NCBI GenBank assembly: GCA_910584575.1
Contig: CAJUBG010000034.1
Coordinates: 1-38,194 of the forward strand
Reading direction: 5' to 3'
DNA: 38,194 nt
Source: an uncultured Dorea sp.
GTDB taxonomy: Bacteria > Bacillota > Clostridia > Lachnospirales > Lachnospiraceae
In this document: piece after piece, positions 6,335-15,053 of the stretch
How the letters are laid out: every line of letters begins with the position of its first letter
Numbering within the stretch: position 1 is the stretch's first letter
The notes under the pieces: generated by a model
Seen by the model: the letters and a program-made list of their open reading frames with translations, nothing else
What the model was told of the DNA's origin: nothing
Databases searched by the model: none
Program-made: the position numbers and the translations under genes

Positions 6335-7087
6335 TTGAAAACAAAGGAAGTATTAGAACAGGTAAGAGCAGGCGAAATGTCTGTCAGTGACGCAGAGGCA
6401 TATTTCCGCAGACAGCCGTTAGAGGAACTGGGCTATGCAAAACTGGACACCCACAGAAAGCTCAGGTCTGGTTTTGCAGAGGTGGTTTTTTGCAGTGGAA
6501 AAGCGGATGAGCATCTGCTTAGAATTTACGAGAGAATCTACACAGCAGAGGGAGAAGTCTTAGGAACCCGCGCATCCAAAGAACAGGCGGCGCTGATTCA
6601 GGGAACGTTTAAAGAGGCAGAGTATGACCCACTGTCAAGAATCCTGAAGATTGAGAAGAAGGATAAGGCGAGAGTGGGAAAGATTGCAGTATGTACGGCT
6701 GGTACGGCTGACATTCCGGTGGCAGAGGAGGCCGCACAGACGGCGGAATTCTTCGGAAACCAGGTAGAACGCATCTATGATGTTGGAGTCAGCGGTATTC
6801 ATCGCCTTCTTGCGAAGGTGGAAACCATCCAGAGCGCCCTGTGCGTTGTAGCAGTTGCGGGAATGGAAGGCGCTCTTGCCAGTGTCATCGGCGGGTTGGT
6901 AGATAAGCCGGTTATCGCTGTTCCGACTTCCATAGGATATGGGGCGAGTATGAAGGGAATGTCCGCCCTTCTGACCATGATTAATTCCTGTGCAAATGGA
7001 ATTGCGGTTGTCAACATTGACAATGGGTATGGCGCAGGATATATGGCGTCTCAGATTAATCGGCTTGGAGTGCATGAAGCCGTGTGA
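6335..7087 (+). CDS. larB: Nickel pincer cofactor biosynthesis protein LarB
   Basis: A 250-residue LarB. It carboxylates the pyridinium ring of nicotinic acid adenine dinucleotide and hydrolyses the phosphoanhydride, the first step of nickel-pincer nucleotide synthesis (used by LarA lactate racemase and relatives). The N-terminal helical part is followed by a PurE-like (NCAIR mutase) fold: KIAVCTAGTADIPVAEEA (about residues 116-133), DVGVSGIHRLL, VAVAGMEGALASVIGGL, VIAVPTSIGYGAS, then INSCANGIAVVNIDNGYGAG. C219 in the last motif corresponds to the substrate-binding cysteine of the family. TTG start at 6335 has AGGAGGG at 6322-6328. It leads the nickel transporter operon; larA, larC and larE are not in the window. 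Confidence 0.95.
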   Translation: MKTKEVLEQVRAGEMSVSDAEAYFRRQPLEELGYAKLDTHRKLRSGFAEVVFCSGKADEHLLRIYERIYTAEGEVLGTRASKEQAALIQGTFKEAEYDPLSRILKIEKKDKARVGKIAVCTAGTADIPVAEEAAQTAEFFGNQVERIYDVGVSGIHRLLAKVETIQSALCVVAVAGMEGALASVIGGLVDKPVIAVPTSIGYGASMKGMSALLTMINSCANGIAVVNIDNGYGAGYMASQINRLGVHEAV

Positions 7088-7120
7088 TGTTTTTATAAAA
7101 AATATTGGAGGAAAAAGATT

Positions 7121-8146
7121 ATGCATATGGCTGACGCGCTGGTATCACCGGCAGTAGCAGGAACCATGTATGCCGTGTCCGCAGGAACGGCGGCATACGC
7201 AGTTAAGAAAATAAAACTGGAGGATTTGGATAAGAAAGTGCCCCTGATGGGCGTTATGGGGGCGTTTGTGTTCGCGTCCCAAATGATTAATTTTACGATT
7301 CCAGGAACAGGGTCTTCGGGGCATCTTTGCGGAGGTATGCTGTTAAGCGCTATCCTTGGCCCTCATGCAGGATTTTTGACCATGATTGCCATATTGGCAA
7401 TTCAATGCCTGATGTTTGCAGACGGCGGCCTGCTGGCGTTGGGCTGTAATGTATGGAACATGGCGTTTTACGGATGTTTTGTGGGAGGCGGCTTGATTTG
7501 GCATGTAATGACAGGAAAGAAAATGACGAAAGGAAGAATTACGGCAGCATCTATAATCGGATGTATGCTTAGCCTGCAGTTAGGGGCATTTTCCGTAACA
7601 GTCGAAACAATGATTTCCGGAATCACGGAACTTCCATTCTCAGTGTTCTTAAGTGTAATGCAGCCTATACATCTTGCAATCGGGCTGGTAGAAGGTCTGA
7701 TTACGGCAGCCGTATTGGTGTTTGTCTACGAGGCGCGTCCGGAAACGCTGTTTGGTTATCAGCCTGCTTTCGGAAACGCTGGAAGCATGAGCCGAAAAAA
7801 GACGGTTGCGCTGTTGGCGGTGGCCGCGATTTTGATTGGCGGCGCAGTTTCCCTTTTTGCGTCTGGGAATCCGGACGGCCTGGAGTGGTCCATGGAGAAG
7901 GTAGCAGGAACCGCCGAGCTTTCTGCAAACGGAATGATTTACCGGATGGCAGAAAAGCTGCAGGGGCTTACGGCATTGCTGCCGGATTATGGATTTCAGA
8001 CCTCCGAAAGCGCGGCAGGCACCTCATTTTCCGGAATTGCGGGAGGCCTGATTGTACTGGCGGTCTGTCTCTTGGTCTGCCTGGCAATTAAGAGGCTTAA
8101 GCATACTGGCGCTGATAAAGGGAATATAGGAAATGAACAGAATTAG
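7121..8146 (+). CDS. nikMN: ECF nickel transporter substrate-specific subunit, NikM-NikN fusion
   Basis: A 341-residue CbiM/NikM-type membrane subunit fused to a NikN-like C-terminal part. It begins MHMADALVSP; the free N-terminus and His2 form the metal site in this family, which fixes the start at 7121 (GGAGG about 10 nt upstream). Hydrophobic segments are seen around residues 8-25, 40-60, 65-95, 105-130, 142-165 and 172-205. After a break, a further membrane segment (about 225-245) is followed by an outside loop with NPDGLEW and a final helix near 300-320, which is the NikN pattern. With the following genes it forms a group I ECF importer for Ni2+ (Co2+ cannot be excluded). It is called LarMN in lactobacilli with lar operons. 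Confidence 0.9.
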   Translation: MHMADALVSPAVAGTMYAVSAGTAAYAVKKIKLEDLDKKVPLMGVMGAFVFASQMINFTIPGTGSSGHLCGGMLLSAILGPHAGFLTMIAILAIQCLMFADGGLLALGCNVWNMAFYGCFVGGGLIWHVMTGKKMTKGRITAASIIGCMLSLQLGAFSVTVETMISGITELPFSVFLSVMQPIHLAIGLVEGLITAAVLVFVYEARPETLFGYQPAFGNAGSMSRKKTVALLAVAAILIGGAVSLFASGNPDGLEWSMEKVAGTAELSANGMIYRMAEKLQGLTALLPDYGFQTSESAAGTSFSGIAGGLIVLAVCLLVCLAIKRLKHTGADKGNIGNEQN

Positions 8147-8900
8147 CGAGGCAATCTCTGATTTACACAAGATGGATATGGAGGCAGGAAAAAACGGATG
8201 GCTGCAAGGGATACATCCCCTGCCAAAGCTGTTTATAACAATCCTTTTCATTCTGCTAACCGTTTCCTTTGGAAAGTATGAGCTGTCCGGACTCTTGAAA
8301 ATGGGAGTCTATTTAATCGTAGCTTTCGTATTTGGCGATATTTCCATAAAGCAATTACTGAAAAGGATGAAGCTGATACTGGGGTTAGTGTGCCTGGTAG
8401 GGATATGGAATCCATTTTTTGACAGGGAAATAGTATTTATTCTTGGGAAGCTGACCGTCACAGGCGGTATGATTTCCATGGTGACGTTAATGGTCAAAGG
8501 AGTCTATGCAGTTTCCGCTTCGTATCTGCTGATGGTCACGACTCCTATGGAGGATTTGTGCTACTCCCTTCGGAGGATTGGCGTACCGAAAACGTTTGTG
8601 ACGATTCTAATGCTTGTGTACCGGTATATCATTGTTTTGCTGAAGGAAACAGAACGGATGACGGATGCGTACATGCTGCGTGCGCCAAAACAGAAGGGGC
8701 TTCACTATAAAGTCTGGGGAACCATGATTGGCCAGCTTCTTCTACGCAGTATGGACAGGGCGCAGACTGTTTATGACAGTATGACGCTTCGGGGATACAA
8801 TGGAGAGTTTCATCTAAGATGTAAGAAGGCGGCAGGCCATGGAGACTATCTGTATGTTGTTGGATGGAGTGCGGCCCTGTTGATTGTGAGGATATGGTAA
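8133..8900 (+). CDS. nikQ: ECF transporter transmembrane subunit, NikQ/CbiQ (EcfT) family
   Basis: A 255-residue EcfT-type membrane protein that couples the ATPase to the metal-binding subunit. Characteristic signs: IHPLPKLFITILFILL near residues 28-43, several hydrophobic helices to about residue 140, and the cytoplasmic coupling helices with the Ala-Arg-Gly type signatures, here MLRAPK (about 183-188) and TLRGYNG (about 217-223), which contact the ATPase grooves. It overlaps the end of nikMN by 14 nt and its stop abuts the start of nikO, so all are translated from one mRNA. A later start at 8172 is possible but would remove part of the normal N-terminus. Confidence 0.9.
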   Translation: MNRISEAISDLHKMDMEAGKNGWLQGIHPLPKLFITILFILLTVSFGKYELSGLLKMGVYLIVAFVFGDISIKQLLKRMKLILGLVCLVGIWNPFFDREIVFILGKLTVTGGMISMVTLMVKGVYAVSASYLLMVTTPMEDLCYSLRRIGVPKTFVTILMLVYRYIIVLLKETERMTDAYMLRAPKQKGLHYKVWGTMIGQLLLRSMDRAQTVYDSMTLRGYNGEFHLRCKKAAGHGDYLYVVGWSAALLIVRIW

Positions 8901-9653
8901 ATGAATCGATTGGAGATAGAGAACCTTTCTTTTCGGTATGGACGGGAAGGGTTTGAGAATCAGGTGTTAAAAAATATCAATTTTTCCATGGGGGATGAAA
9001 GTGTGGGGCTGATTGGTGCAAATGGCGTCGGGAAGTCTACTCTGCTTAAGCTTCTCACGGGGCTTCTGGATATACAGGAGGGAATCGTCCGAATCGCCGG
9101 ACTTGAGATGAAAAAGGAGAATCTCAAGAAAATACGTGCAGAGATTGGTTATGTATTTCAGGATTCGGACAGCCAGCTCTTTATGTCAACGGTATACGAG
9201 GACGTTGCATTTGCGCCGCGCAATTACGGAAAGAGTGAGGAGGAAACAGAACGGCTAGTGTTAAAGGCATTAGAGCAGGTTCATATGGAGGGGAGAAGGG
9301 AACGACAGATTTACCGGCTATCAGGAGGGGAGAAGAAGCTGGCGTCTATTGCCACCGTACTTGCTATGGAGGCGGGGCTTATGCTGTTAGATGAGCCGTC
9401 TGTGGCATTAGACCCTAGGAATCGGAGGAATCTGATTCAGGTTTTGAATGAGCTGCCAAAGGCAAAGCTCATAGCGAGCCATGATTTGGATTTTGTATAT
9501 GATACCTGCCAGAGAGTGGTGCTGCTGTCGGATGGAGGGATTGCGGCGGATGGAGAGACGGAGGCGGTTTTGACAAATCAGGAGCTTTTGGAGGCACATG
9601 GATTGGAGCTGCCGCTGTCGTTTTCACGGAGAAATAGTATAATGGGACAATAA
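8901..9653 (+). CDS. nikO: ECF transporter ATPase, NikO/CbiO family
   Basis: A 250-residue ABC ATPase that powers the nickel importer. Visible: Walker A GANGVGKST (about residues 39-47), Q-loop YVFQDSDSQLF typical of CbiO/EcfA proteins (about 87-97), signature LSGGEKKL (about 139-146), Walker B LMLLDEPSVALD (about 158-169) and H-loop ASHD (about 192-195). A single ATPase gene implies a homodimer, as usual for the metal-specific group I transporters. Its ATG directly follows the TAA of nikQ. No clear terminator was seen downstream before the converging tRNA unit. Confidence 0.93.
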   Translation: MNRLEIENLSFRYGREGFENQVLKNINFSMGDESVGLIGANGVGKSTLLKLLTGLLDIQEGIVRIAGLEMKKENLKKIRAEIGYVFQDSDSQLFMSTVYEDVAFAPRNYGKSEEETERLVLKALEQVHMEGRRERQIYRLSGGEKKLASIATVLAMEAGLMLLDEPSVALDPRNRRNLIQVLNELPKAKLIASHDLDFVYDTCQRVVLLSDGGIAADGETEAVLTNQELLEAHGLELPLSFSRRNSIMGQ

Positions 9654-9773
9654 CCTTTAGTTAAACGTGTTATTCGCGTGCCACGACTTTTTACCTGCCT
9701 TGAATGAGATAAATAAACCTTTGAATTTCTTCTCCTACTAGCGCAGCTTTCGTTTTAGCACTCAAGATATACT

Positions 9774-9815
9774 AAAAATCCGAAGCCGTCCCTGATTGGA
9801 ACCGGATTCGGATTA
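9774..9815 (-). terminator. Terminator of tRNA-Leu
   Basis: Read on -, AATCCGAA near 9808-9815 pairs with TTCGGATT ending in a T run (9774-9784). It lies just beyond the tRNA 3' end. Confidence 0.75.
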
Positions 9816-9823
9816 TCATTCAA

Positions 9824-9906
9824 TGCGGAGAAAGGGACTTGAACCCTCACAGGATTGCTCCCACTAGAACCTGAATCTAGCGCGTCTGCCATTCCGCCAT
9901 CTCCGC
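9824..9906 (-). tRNA. tRNA-Leu (anticodon CAG)
   Basis: An 83-nt class II tRNA. Acceptor GCGGAGA pairs with TCTCCGC, discriminator is A, and CCA is not encoded. The anticodon arm CTAGA-TTCAGGT-TCTAG shows anticodon CAG. A variable arm (GGGAGCAATCCTGT region) and T arm with GGTTCAAGTCC are present, all expected for leucine tRNA. Confidence 0.97.
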
Positions 9907-9917
9907 TAACAAAAATT

Positions 9918-9946
9918 ATTCTATCACAAAACCCATCGTTTGGCAA
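9918..9946 (-). promoter_or_regulatory. Promoter of tRNA-Leu
   Basis: On -, TTGCCA (9946-9941) and TAGAAT (9923-9918) are 17 nt apart, 12 nt before the tRNA. Confidence 0.75.
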
Positions 9947-9999
9947 ATACTTTTTTCAAATATATTCTAAAAATTTTATTAAAATCATAGGCTGTCAAG

Positions 10000-10038
10000 T
10001 TGATTATCCAAAAAAGATATGATAGTGTGTATATACAC
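10000..10038 (+). promoter_or_regulatory. Promoter with 12-bp palindromic operator for DUF2148 gene
   Basis: TTGATT (10000-10005) and TAGTGT (10023-10028) are 17 nt apart. A perfect palindrome GTGTATATACAC (10027-10038) covers the end of the -10 and the start site, a typical repressor position (the sequence type is reminiscent of GntR/YtrA-like operators). The regulator is unknown. Confidence 0.6.
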
Positions 10039-10071
10039 GAAAAATATACATGTTTAAGGAGGATGCTCATA

Positions 10072-10602
10072 ATGTTAATTCAGGAAAAGCAGGCGGAAGA
10101 AGATGCGGTCATCCAGACTGCAAAAGCAATGTGCCAGGCGGCAAGGACAGCGCCGAAGGCAAAGGGAATGGATTACGTACATACGGCGATTCTGACCGGA
10201 GAAGAAAAGGATAGGCTGGCGGACGAGATGGACAGGCTTTCTGAGGTATTTCATTATCAGTTTTTCCATAGAGATGCAGACAATCTCCGCAAAGCAATTG
10301 CGGTAGTCCTGATTGGCCAGGAGAATGCGGTACATGGGTTGAACGAGGGATGCCGGTTCTGTGGTTTTGAGAATTGCAAGGCATGTTTGGAGGCAGGCGC
10401 TAATTGCGCTTACACGGCCATGGATTTGGGCATTGCCATCGGCTCGGCAGTCAGCGTGGCAGCAGATGCCCGTGTAGATAACCGTGTGATGTTCTCCGTC
10501 GGACGAGCAGCTATGGAGATGAAGCTGTTAGGGGACAGAGTTTGCCAGATGGTGGGAATCCCGCTGAGTGTGTCAGGTAAGTCGCCGTTTTTTGACCGCT
10601 AA
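10072..10602 (+). CDS. DUF2148 ferredoxin-domain protein
   Basis: A 176-residue DUF2148 protein, a small family with cysteine clusters thought to bind an iron-sulfur centre; function not established. The start at 10072 is chosen because AAGGAGG (10056-10062) sits 9 nt upstream; an upstream in-frame extension to 10000 would overlap the promoter. Visible: AICQAAR-like helix (TAKAMCQAARTAPKAKG), then a cysteine cluster CRFCGFENCKAC (about residues 93-104) and NCAYTAMDLGIAIGSAVS. The cysteine spacing C-x2-C-x4-C-x2-C resembles a 4Fe-4S or zinc site. Single gene unit, ended by a hairpin shared with the converging ABC operon. Confidence 0.88.
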   Translation: MLIQEKQAEEDAVIQTAKAMCQAARTAPKAKGMDYVHTAILTGEEKDRLADEMDRLSEVFHYQFFHRDADNLRKAIAVVLIGQENAVHGLNEGCRFCGFENCKACLEAGANCAYTAMDLGIAIGSAVSVAADARVDNRVMFSVGRAAMEMKLLGDRVCQMVGIPLSVSGKSPFFDR

Positions 10603-10607
10603 ATCAA

Positions 10608-10635
10608 AAGGCGTATGGGATATTCCATACGCCTT
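10608..10635. terminator. Bidirectional terminator between DUF2148 and ABC permease
   Basis: AAGGCGTATGG and CCATACGCCTT form an 11-bp perfect stem with a 6-nt loop, lying between two converging genes; a T run follows on + (10644-10650). Confidence 0.8.
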
Positions 10636-10648
10636 ACCGCTGTTATTT

Positions 10649-13252
10649 TTAATTCATCTTCAATTCATCCACAATATTATTCTTCCGAAGCACTCCCATG
10701 GTATACAGCATAGTCAGGAACACCACCAGGAACACCCCAATGGCCGCCACAGAGAGATATCCCCAGGGAATCAGGAAATCCACATCCGCCCCCGCGCCGA
10801 GGGTCCGGTACAATGCCGCGCTTATCAGTCCGGTAAATAAGAAGCCATAAATCAAAGAGCGTATCCCATAAATCAGACATTCATAATTCATCATTTTCCG
10901 GAACCCCTTTGGAGACATTCCCATTGAGCGCAGCATGGCGAATTCTTTCCGCCGAAGCATCAGGTTCGTGGAAATGGTATGGAATACGTTGGCAACTGCA
11001 ATCAGGGAAATTAATATTACAAATCCATAGGTCAGCACCTTCAAAGCAATAATTGTATTCCTGTCCGTTTCGTATTCCTCTCTGATGTTCTGAAGATACC
11101 CGTAGTCAGACAGGTGTTTTTCTTCCATCTGTTTTTCCAGTTCCCAAAAGGTTTCGGTGGAATTCTCGCATTGGATGGAATAGACCGCATTCAGCATGTC
11201 GGTCTGAAAACTATCATAGAATTTCTGGTACATGCTTTCCGGAAGAAGCATGACAATCCGGTCTGAATAGTCATCAAAGGAATCAGGCATTTGATTGATT
11301 GCGTCGGCAAGCTCAAATTCCATGGTTTTGCAAAAATCTGCAACCCTTCCCTCGTCGTCAAATTCCAGATATCCCCCGTCAAACAGTTGGTCAGTTTCTT
11401 CGGGAAAAATGGCCTGCTTCTCATACCGGTCAGTTTCAGAGTTAAAATTCTTTGAGGTGTTCAAATACAATACCTTTATATGCCCGCTGTCTTGATAAGA
11501 GGATACGTTTATATTCTGTTCCCTGGCAAACTGCCTGAAATCCTCATCCCCAAGAATCAGCAGGGTCCCGTGAATCCAGTACCTGTCATTCTCCGAAGGA
11601 ATTTCCTGGGAATAGACACTGAGAAGCCCTGTCTGCGCCCATTCCTTAGGGACGGGAAAATCGAAAGAGCCGGCATAATGCTTTGAGAAGGTGTGGATTC
11701 CTTCTGTATGTTTTATGATATCTTCCACATCCGATTCGTGCTCATCAATATCCGCATAAATCGTATACTTCAAATCCGTCTCCGGCGCGCTTAAGACGAA
11801 CCCTCCTGTATTAAGAAGGTACATATTAAACAGTCCTGCCGCCGTAAACAGCCCGATGCTCATGGTCAGAGAGATTACGGTTGCCCGATATTTTCTGCGG
11901 TCCCGCTTATAATTCTTCTGTGCCATCATCCCCTCAAGACCAAATACGGCAGGAATCCATTTCCTCGTCTTGACTTCATTTGGCCTGATACGGATGTCCG
12001 TACTGGAACGGATTGCCTCCATTGGCGTAATCTTGCGAATCCTCCTGGAAGGAATCCACACAGAAATCATAATCGTAACAAATGCAATGACAGCCGCCAA
12101 AGCCAAAGCCCAGACAGGGACGTACAGCGGAATTCCCTGTTTCGTGCCGTGAATCCAGTTGGTCAGCCCGCCGCCGATATAATGAAGGGTCACGCCGATT
12201 CCGCCGACTCCTGCAAGGAGTCCAAGAGGGATGCCGACAGCGCTTACGAAAAACGCTTCATACCGCATGGCGCGCCGAAGCTGTTTTTTTGTTGCCCCAA
12301 TAGAGGAAAGAAGCCCAAACTGCACGGTTCTTTCACGCAGGGAAATAGAAAATGCGTTGTAAATCAGCGTAATCGAGCCAGCCATAATGACTGCAATCAG
12401 TATGCCAAGAAGCCCTGTCAGTACAATCGTCAAATTGGAGTTATCCACGATTCCAAGCCACCGAAGGAGAGAACTGTTGTACATAACTGTCGTCCCCTCC
12501 TGTCCCAGATTCTCGTCTGCAAAATCATAGACCTGGCGCGGCTGCTTTAATTCCAGAAATACATCCTGATATGCGGTTTCATCTGCGGTGGGGCCTGCAA
12601 GCACATCATACCCAGGCGCCCAGAAGGACACATCCGGCCAGGTGGAATAGATGCCGACCACGGTAAATGTCCGTGTGTCTGTCGGGGTGAATGTCTCGTC
12701 ATCCTCGTATTCGTCATCCATGTATTCATTGTTCTGGGAAAGCCGGACTCCCTGATAGGAACGCTCGCCAAGCTCTAATGTCAGCACATCGCCAATCTTT
12801 GTTTTGTTACCTTCTGCTTCATTTGCCAGCAATAATGCAGGGATGGCAATCTCATCTTCTGTCTCAGGCATCCTCCCCTCCTTCATGTCGGCGGGCAGCA
12901 TCTCTAAGGCTTCTTTGGACAGCGCCCTTACATACAGATAAGGGACAGAGGGCGAATTCTGCACTACCGGTTCAAACCAGGCGTATCCCAGGGTGTTAAG
13001 CGTTGCCGCCTTTGCAACATCTTCATGCCCGGCCAACTCCTTTGCCTGAGCAGAATCCGTACCTGTGACAGCCACATGCCAGTTCCCGTTTGTGGAAATG
13101 CTGTAATCCACCAGAAACTTTTGGAAGCTGGTGCCGAAAGTCGCCACCGCCGTAATCATAGAAGCAGATAAAATGACGCCGATAATCGTTACAATGGTTC
13201 GGACGCGGTTCGCCCTCATGGTTTTCGCTGTAATCTTCGAGAAAATATTCAT
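10649..13252 (-). CDS. FtsX/MacB-type ABC transporter permease
   Basis: An 867-residue permease with two FtsX repeats. An N-terminal membrane helix (about residues 19-40) is followed by a large outside domain, three helices (about 265-290, 328-355, 380-403), a further N-terminal-like helix near 458-480, a second outside domain and three helices near 740-762, 790-812 and 825-850. The motif R..FGLL.SIGATKKQLRR (about 306-325) and its repeat RRKEFAMLRSMGMSPKGFR near 770-788 are cytoplasmic coupling segments of FtsX proteins. The ATPase gene overlaps it by 4 nt, and a two-component system lies upstream. Such sets commonly export or sense antimicrobial peptides or act on the envelope; the substrate is not known here. 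Confidence 0.9.
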   Translation of the reverse strand: MNIFSKITAKTMRANRVRTIVTIIGVILSASMITAVATFGTSFQKFLVDYSISTNGNWHVAVTGTDSAQAKELAGHEDVAKAATLNTLGYAWFEPVVQNSPSVPYLYVRALSKEALEMLPADMKEGRMPETEDEIAIPALLLANEAEGNKTKIGDVLTLELGERSYQGVRLSQNNEYMDDEYEDDETFTPTDTRTFTVVGIYSTWPDVSFWAPGYDVLAGPTADETAYQDVFLELKQPRQVYDFADENLGQEGTTVMYNSSLLRWLGIVDNSNLTIVLTGLLGILIAVIMAGSITLIYNAFSISLRERTVQFGLLSSIGATKKQLRRAMRYEAFFVSAVGIPLGLLAGVGGIGVTLHYIGGGLTNWIHGTKQGIPLYVPVWALALAAVIAFVTIMISVWIPSRRIRKITPMEAIRSSTDIRIRPNEVKTRKWIPAVFGLEGMMAQKNYKRDRRKYRATVISLTMSIGLFTAAGLFNMYLLNTGGFVLSAPETDLKYTIYADIDEHESDVEDIIKHTEGIHTFSKHYAGSFDFPVPKEWAQTGLLSVYSQEIPSENDRYWIHGTLLILGDEDFRQFAREQNINVSSYQDSGHIKVLYLNTSKNFNSETDRYEKQAIFPEETDQLFDGGYLEFDDEGRVADFCKTMEFELADAINQMPDSFDDYSDRIVMLLPESMYQKFYDSFQTDMLNAVYSIQCENSTETFWELEKQMEEKHLSDYGYLQNIREEYETDRNTIIALKVLTYGFVILISLIAVANVFHTISTNLMLRRKEFAMLRSMGMSPKGFRKMMNYECLIYGIRSLIYGFLFTGLISAALYRTLGAGADVDFLIPWGYLSVAAIGVFLVVFLTMLYTMGVLRKNNIVDELKMN

Positions 13253-13932
13253 CGCCGGATCACCTCGTCTTTCACAATCCGCCCATCCTCCAGGGCAAGA
13301 ATACGGTCTGCCTGAAGGGCAATATTTTCATCATGGGTAATTACAATGATAGTCTGGTGGTAAACTTCATTGGAATAGCGAAGAAGCTTCATAATCTCCC
13401 GGCTGTTCTCACTGTCCAGGTTTCCGGTAGGCTCGTCGGCAAGGAGAAGCGCCGGTGCATTTAACAGCGCCCTTCCGATGGAAACCCTCTGCTGCTGCCC
13501 GCCGGAGAGCTGGTTAGGAAGGTGTCCCTCCCGTTTTTTAAGCTTCAGCAGGTCAAGAAGCTCATCCATCCGTTTCTCATTGATATCCCTGCCGTCCATC
13601 AGCACAGGAAGGGACATATTTTCCCGCACATTTAACACAGGAATCAGATTATAGAACTGGTAAATCAGCCCCACCTGGCGTCTGCGGAAGATAGCCAACT
13701 CCTCCTCGTCCTGAGCGTAGACATCTATGCCGCCCACCGTCACTTTCCCGGAGGTAGGGCGGTCCACGCCGCCAATCAGGTGCAGAAGCGTCGATTTACC
13801 CGATCCGGAAGAACCGACGATAGAGATAAATTCCCCGCGGTTTGCCGAAAATGACACATGATCCAGGGCATGAACCGCATTTTCACCCTCCCCATAAACC
13901 TTACAAAGATTTTCAATCCTCAATATTTCCAT
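13249..13932 (-). CDS. MacB/LolD-type ABC transporter ATPase
   Basis: A 227-residue ATPase partner of the FtsX permease. Walker A GSSGSGKST (about residues 38-46), Q-loop LIYQFYNLIPVLNVREN, signature LSGGQQQR (about 142-149), Walker B LLLADEPTGNLD (about 161-172) and H-loop VITHD (about 197-201). The FYNLIP segment is typical of MacB/LolD/BceA-type ATPases. Its stop overlaps the permease start (4 nt). The ATG has AAGGGGAATCGT-like sequence before it rather than a consensus ribosome binding site. The 109-bp gap to the histidine kinase may hold its own promoter. Confidence 0.93.
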   Translation of the reverse strand: MEILRIENLCKVYGEGENAVHALDHVSFSANRGEFISIVGSSGSGKSTLLHLIGGVDRPTSGKVTVGGIDVYAQDEEELAIFRRRQVGLIYQFYNLIPVLNVRENMSLPVLMDGRDINEKRMDELLDLLKLKKREGHLPNQLSGGQQQRVSIGRALLNAPALLLADEPTGNLDSENSREIMKLLRYSNEVYHQTIIVITHDENIALQADRILALEDGRIVKDEVIRR

Positions 13933-14041
13933 ACGATTCCCCTTCTTTAAATATACTTTCAGGATATTCTGTCCTGATGTAAGTATAAGTATAAGATATT
14001 CATATTACCTAACCGTGACTATTCTATAACAAATCTGTCAC
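13933..14041 (-). promoter_or_regulatory. Intergenic region before the ABC operon
   Basis: On -, this gap holds a TACTTATACTTAC direct-repeat-like stretch (about 13978-13992) and a small hairpin TCAGGA/TCCTGA (about 13959-13976). These are plausible sites for the adjacent response regulator, but no strong -35/-10 pair was found by eye. Confidence 0.3.
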
Positions 14042-15052
14042 TTACACCATCGTCTTATAGAACCGTATCCGAAACTGTCCGCCGCCCTCCTTAACATTCT
14101 GCGCCTGAATCACCGCATTTTCCCGCGAAAGAATCATCTGAGCCAGAGCCAGGCCAATACCGAAGCTGTCCCTCCCCGCGTTTTCCCCACGGTAAAATCG
14201 CTCAAACAGATGGGGAAGGTCTGTTTTGGGAATGCCAGGACCGGAATCAGTAATCTGAAGCTCTGTATAGAGTGGGTTTTCCTCACAGCAGATGGTAAGC
14301 TCTCCGCCGTCCGGCGTATATTCCAACCCGTTTTTAATCACATTCTGCACAGCCTCCAGTGTCCAGGCATAATCTCCTATAAATGATTTTCCATCCGCAC
14401 CGCTGATATTGCAGGTTTTGCTGTGGATTTCCATGGCGAGTTCAAAAGGAGATACCGCGTCTGCGAGAAAATTTTTAAGAGGAATCGTTTCTTTTTGTAG
14501 GGAAATGCTCTCGGCCTCCAGTTTGGACATTTTAAGGAGTGCAGTTACCAGCCACTCGATTTTGGAAAGCAGCCTCTGCGCATCCCGAAGGAGGCGTCTC
14601 CTTGTATCTGTATTAAGTTCAGGGCTTCTCATGCGCTCCAGAAGAATATGGAGTGCGGTAAGGGGCGTCCGGATTTGGTGGGAGATATCTGCAAGGGCAT
14701 CTGCGAGAGAGGATTTCTCTTTTTGCAGAAGGTCTGCCTGCTCTTTCAAACGGATGGTCATTTTATAAATCTCATCCCGCAGAATTTCCAAATCACCTTC
14801 ATGAAAATGTTTGAATTCCGGCATGGAGTTCCCATGAAGAATTTCATCAATCTGCCCCGCAAGCAGCCGCATCCCATGAAGGCGTCTGCTTTCCCGATAA
14901 AGCAGCAGGATACACCAGAAGATACTGCAAAAAAACGCCGCAATCGCAGCGTTTTTTCCTAACATAACCCACGCGGCCAGTACGGCAAGGAGAGCTCCTG
15001 CCGCCGACAGGCCTGCCTGTTTGACAAAATCTCTGTTGCGAAATCTCCACAT
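14042..15052 (-). CDS. Sensor histidine kinase
   Basis: A 336-residue histidine kinase. The start is placed at ATG 15052 (MWRFRNRDF), with GGAGG about 10 nt upstream inside the end of the regulator gene; a longer frame from 15127 overlaps the regulator and is unlikely. Two membrane helices (about residues 12-31 and 34-52) leave almost no outside loop, so the signal is probably sensed in the membrane or through the neighbouring ABC transporter. Then a linker, the DHp domain with ADISHQIRTPL (H125), N-box NVIKNGLEYT, G1 DSGPGIP, F-box LFERFYRG, and G2 FGIGLALAQMI. It phosphorylates the regulator encoded just upstream. Confidence 0.93.
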   Translation of the reverse strand: MWRFRNRDFVKQAGLSAAGALLAVLAAWVMLGKNAAIAAFFCSIFWCILLLYRESRRLHGMRLLAGQIDEILHGNSMPEFKHFHEGDLEILRDEIYKMTIRLKEQADLLQKEKSSLADALADISHQIRTPLTALHILLERMRSPELNTDTRRRLLRDAQRLLSKIEWLVTALLKMSKLEAESISLQKETIPLKNFLADAVSPFELAMEIHSKTCNISGADGKSFIGDYAWTLEAVQNVIKNGLEYTPDGGELTICCEENPLYTELQITDSGPGIPKTDLPHLFERFYRGENAGRDSFGIGLALAQMILSRENAVIQAQNVKEGGGQFRIRFYKTMV

Positions 15053-15053
15053 A

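Noticed and set aside
9755..9946. Minus-strand open frame of 63 codons with GDGGMADALDSGSSG
   Set aside because: This is translation through tRNA-Leu; the string is a well-known artefact of tRNA genes.
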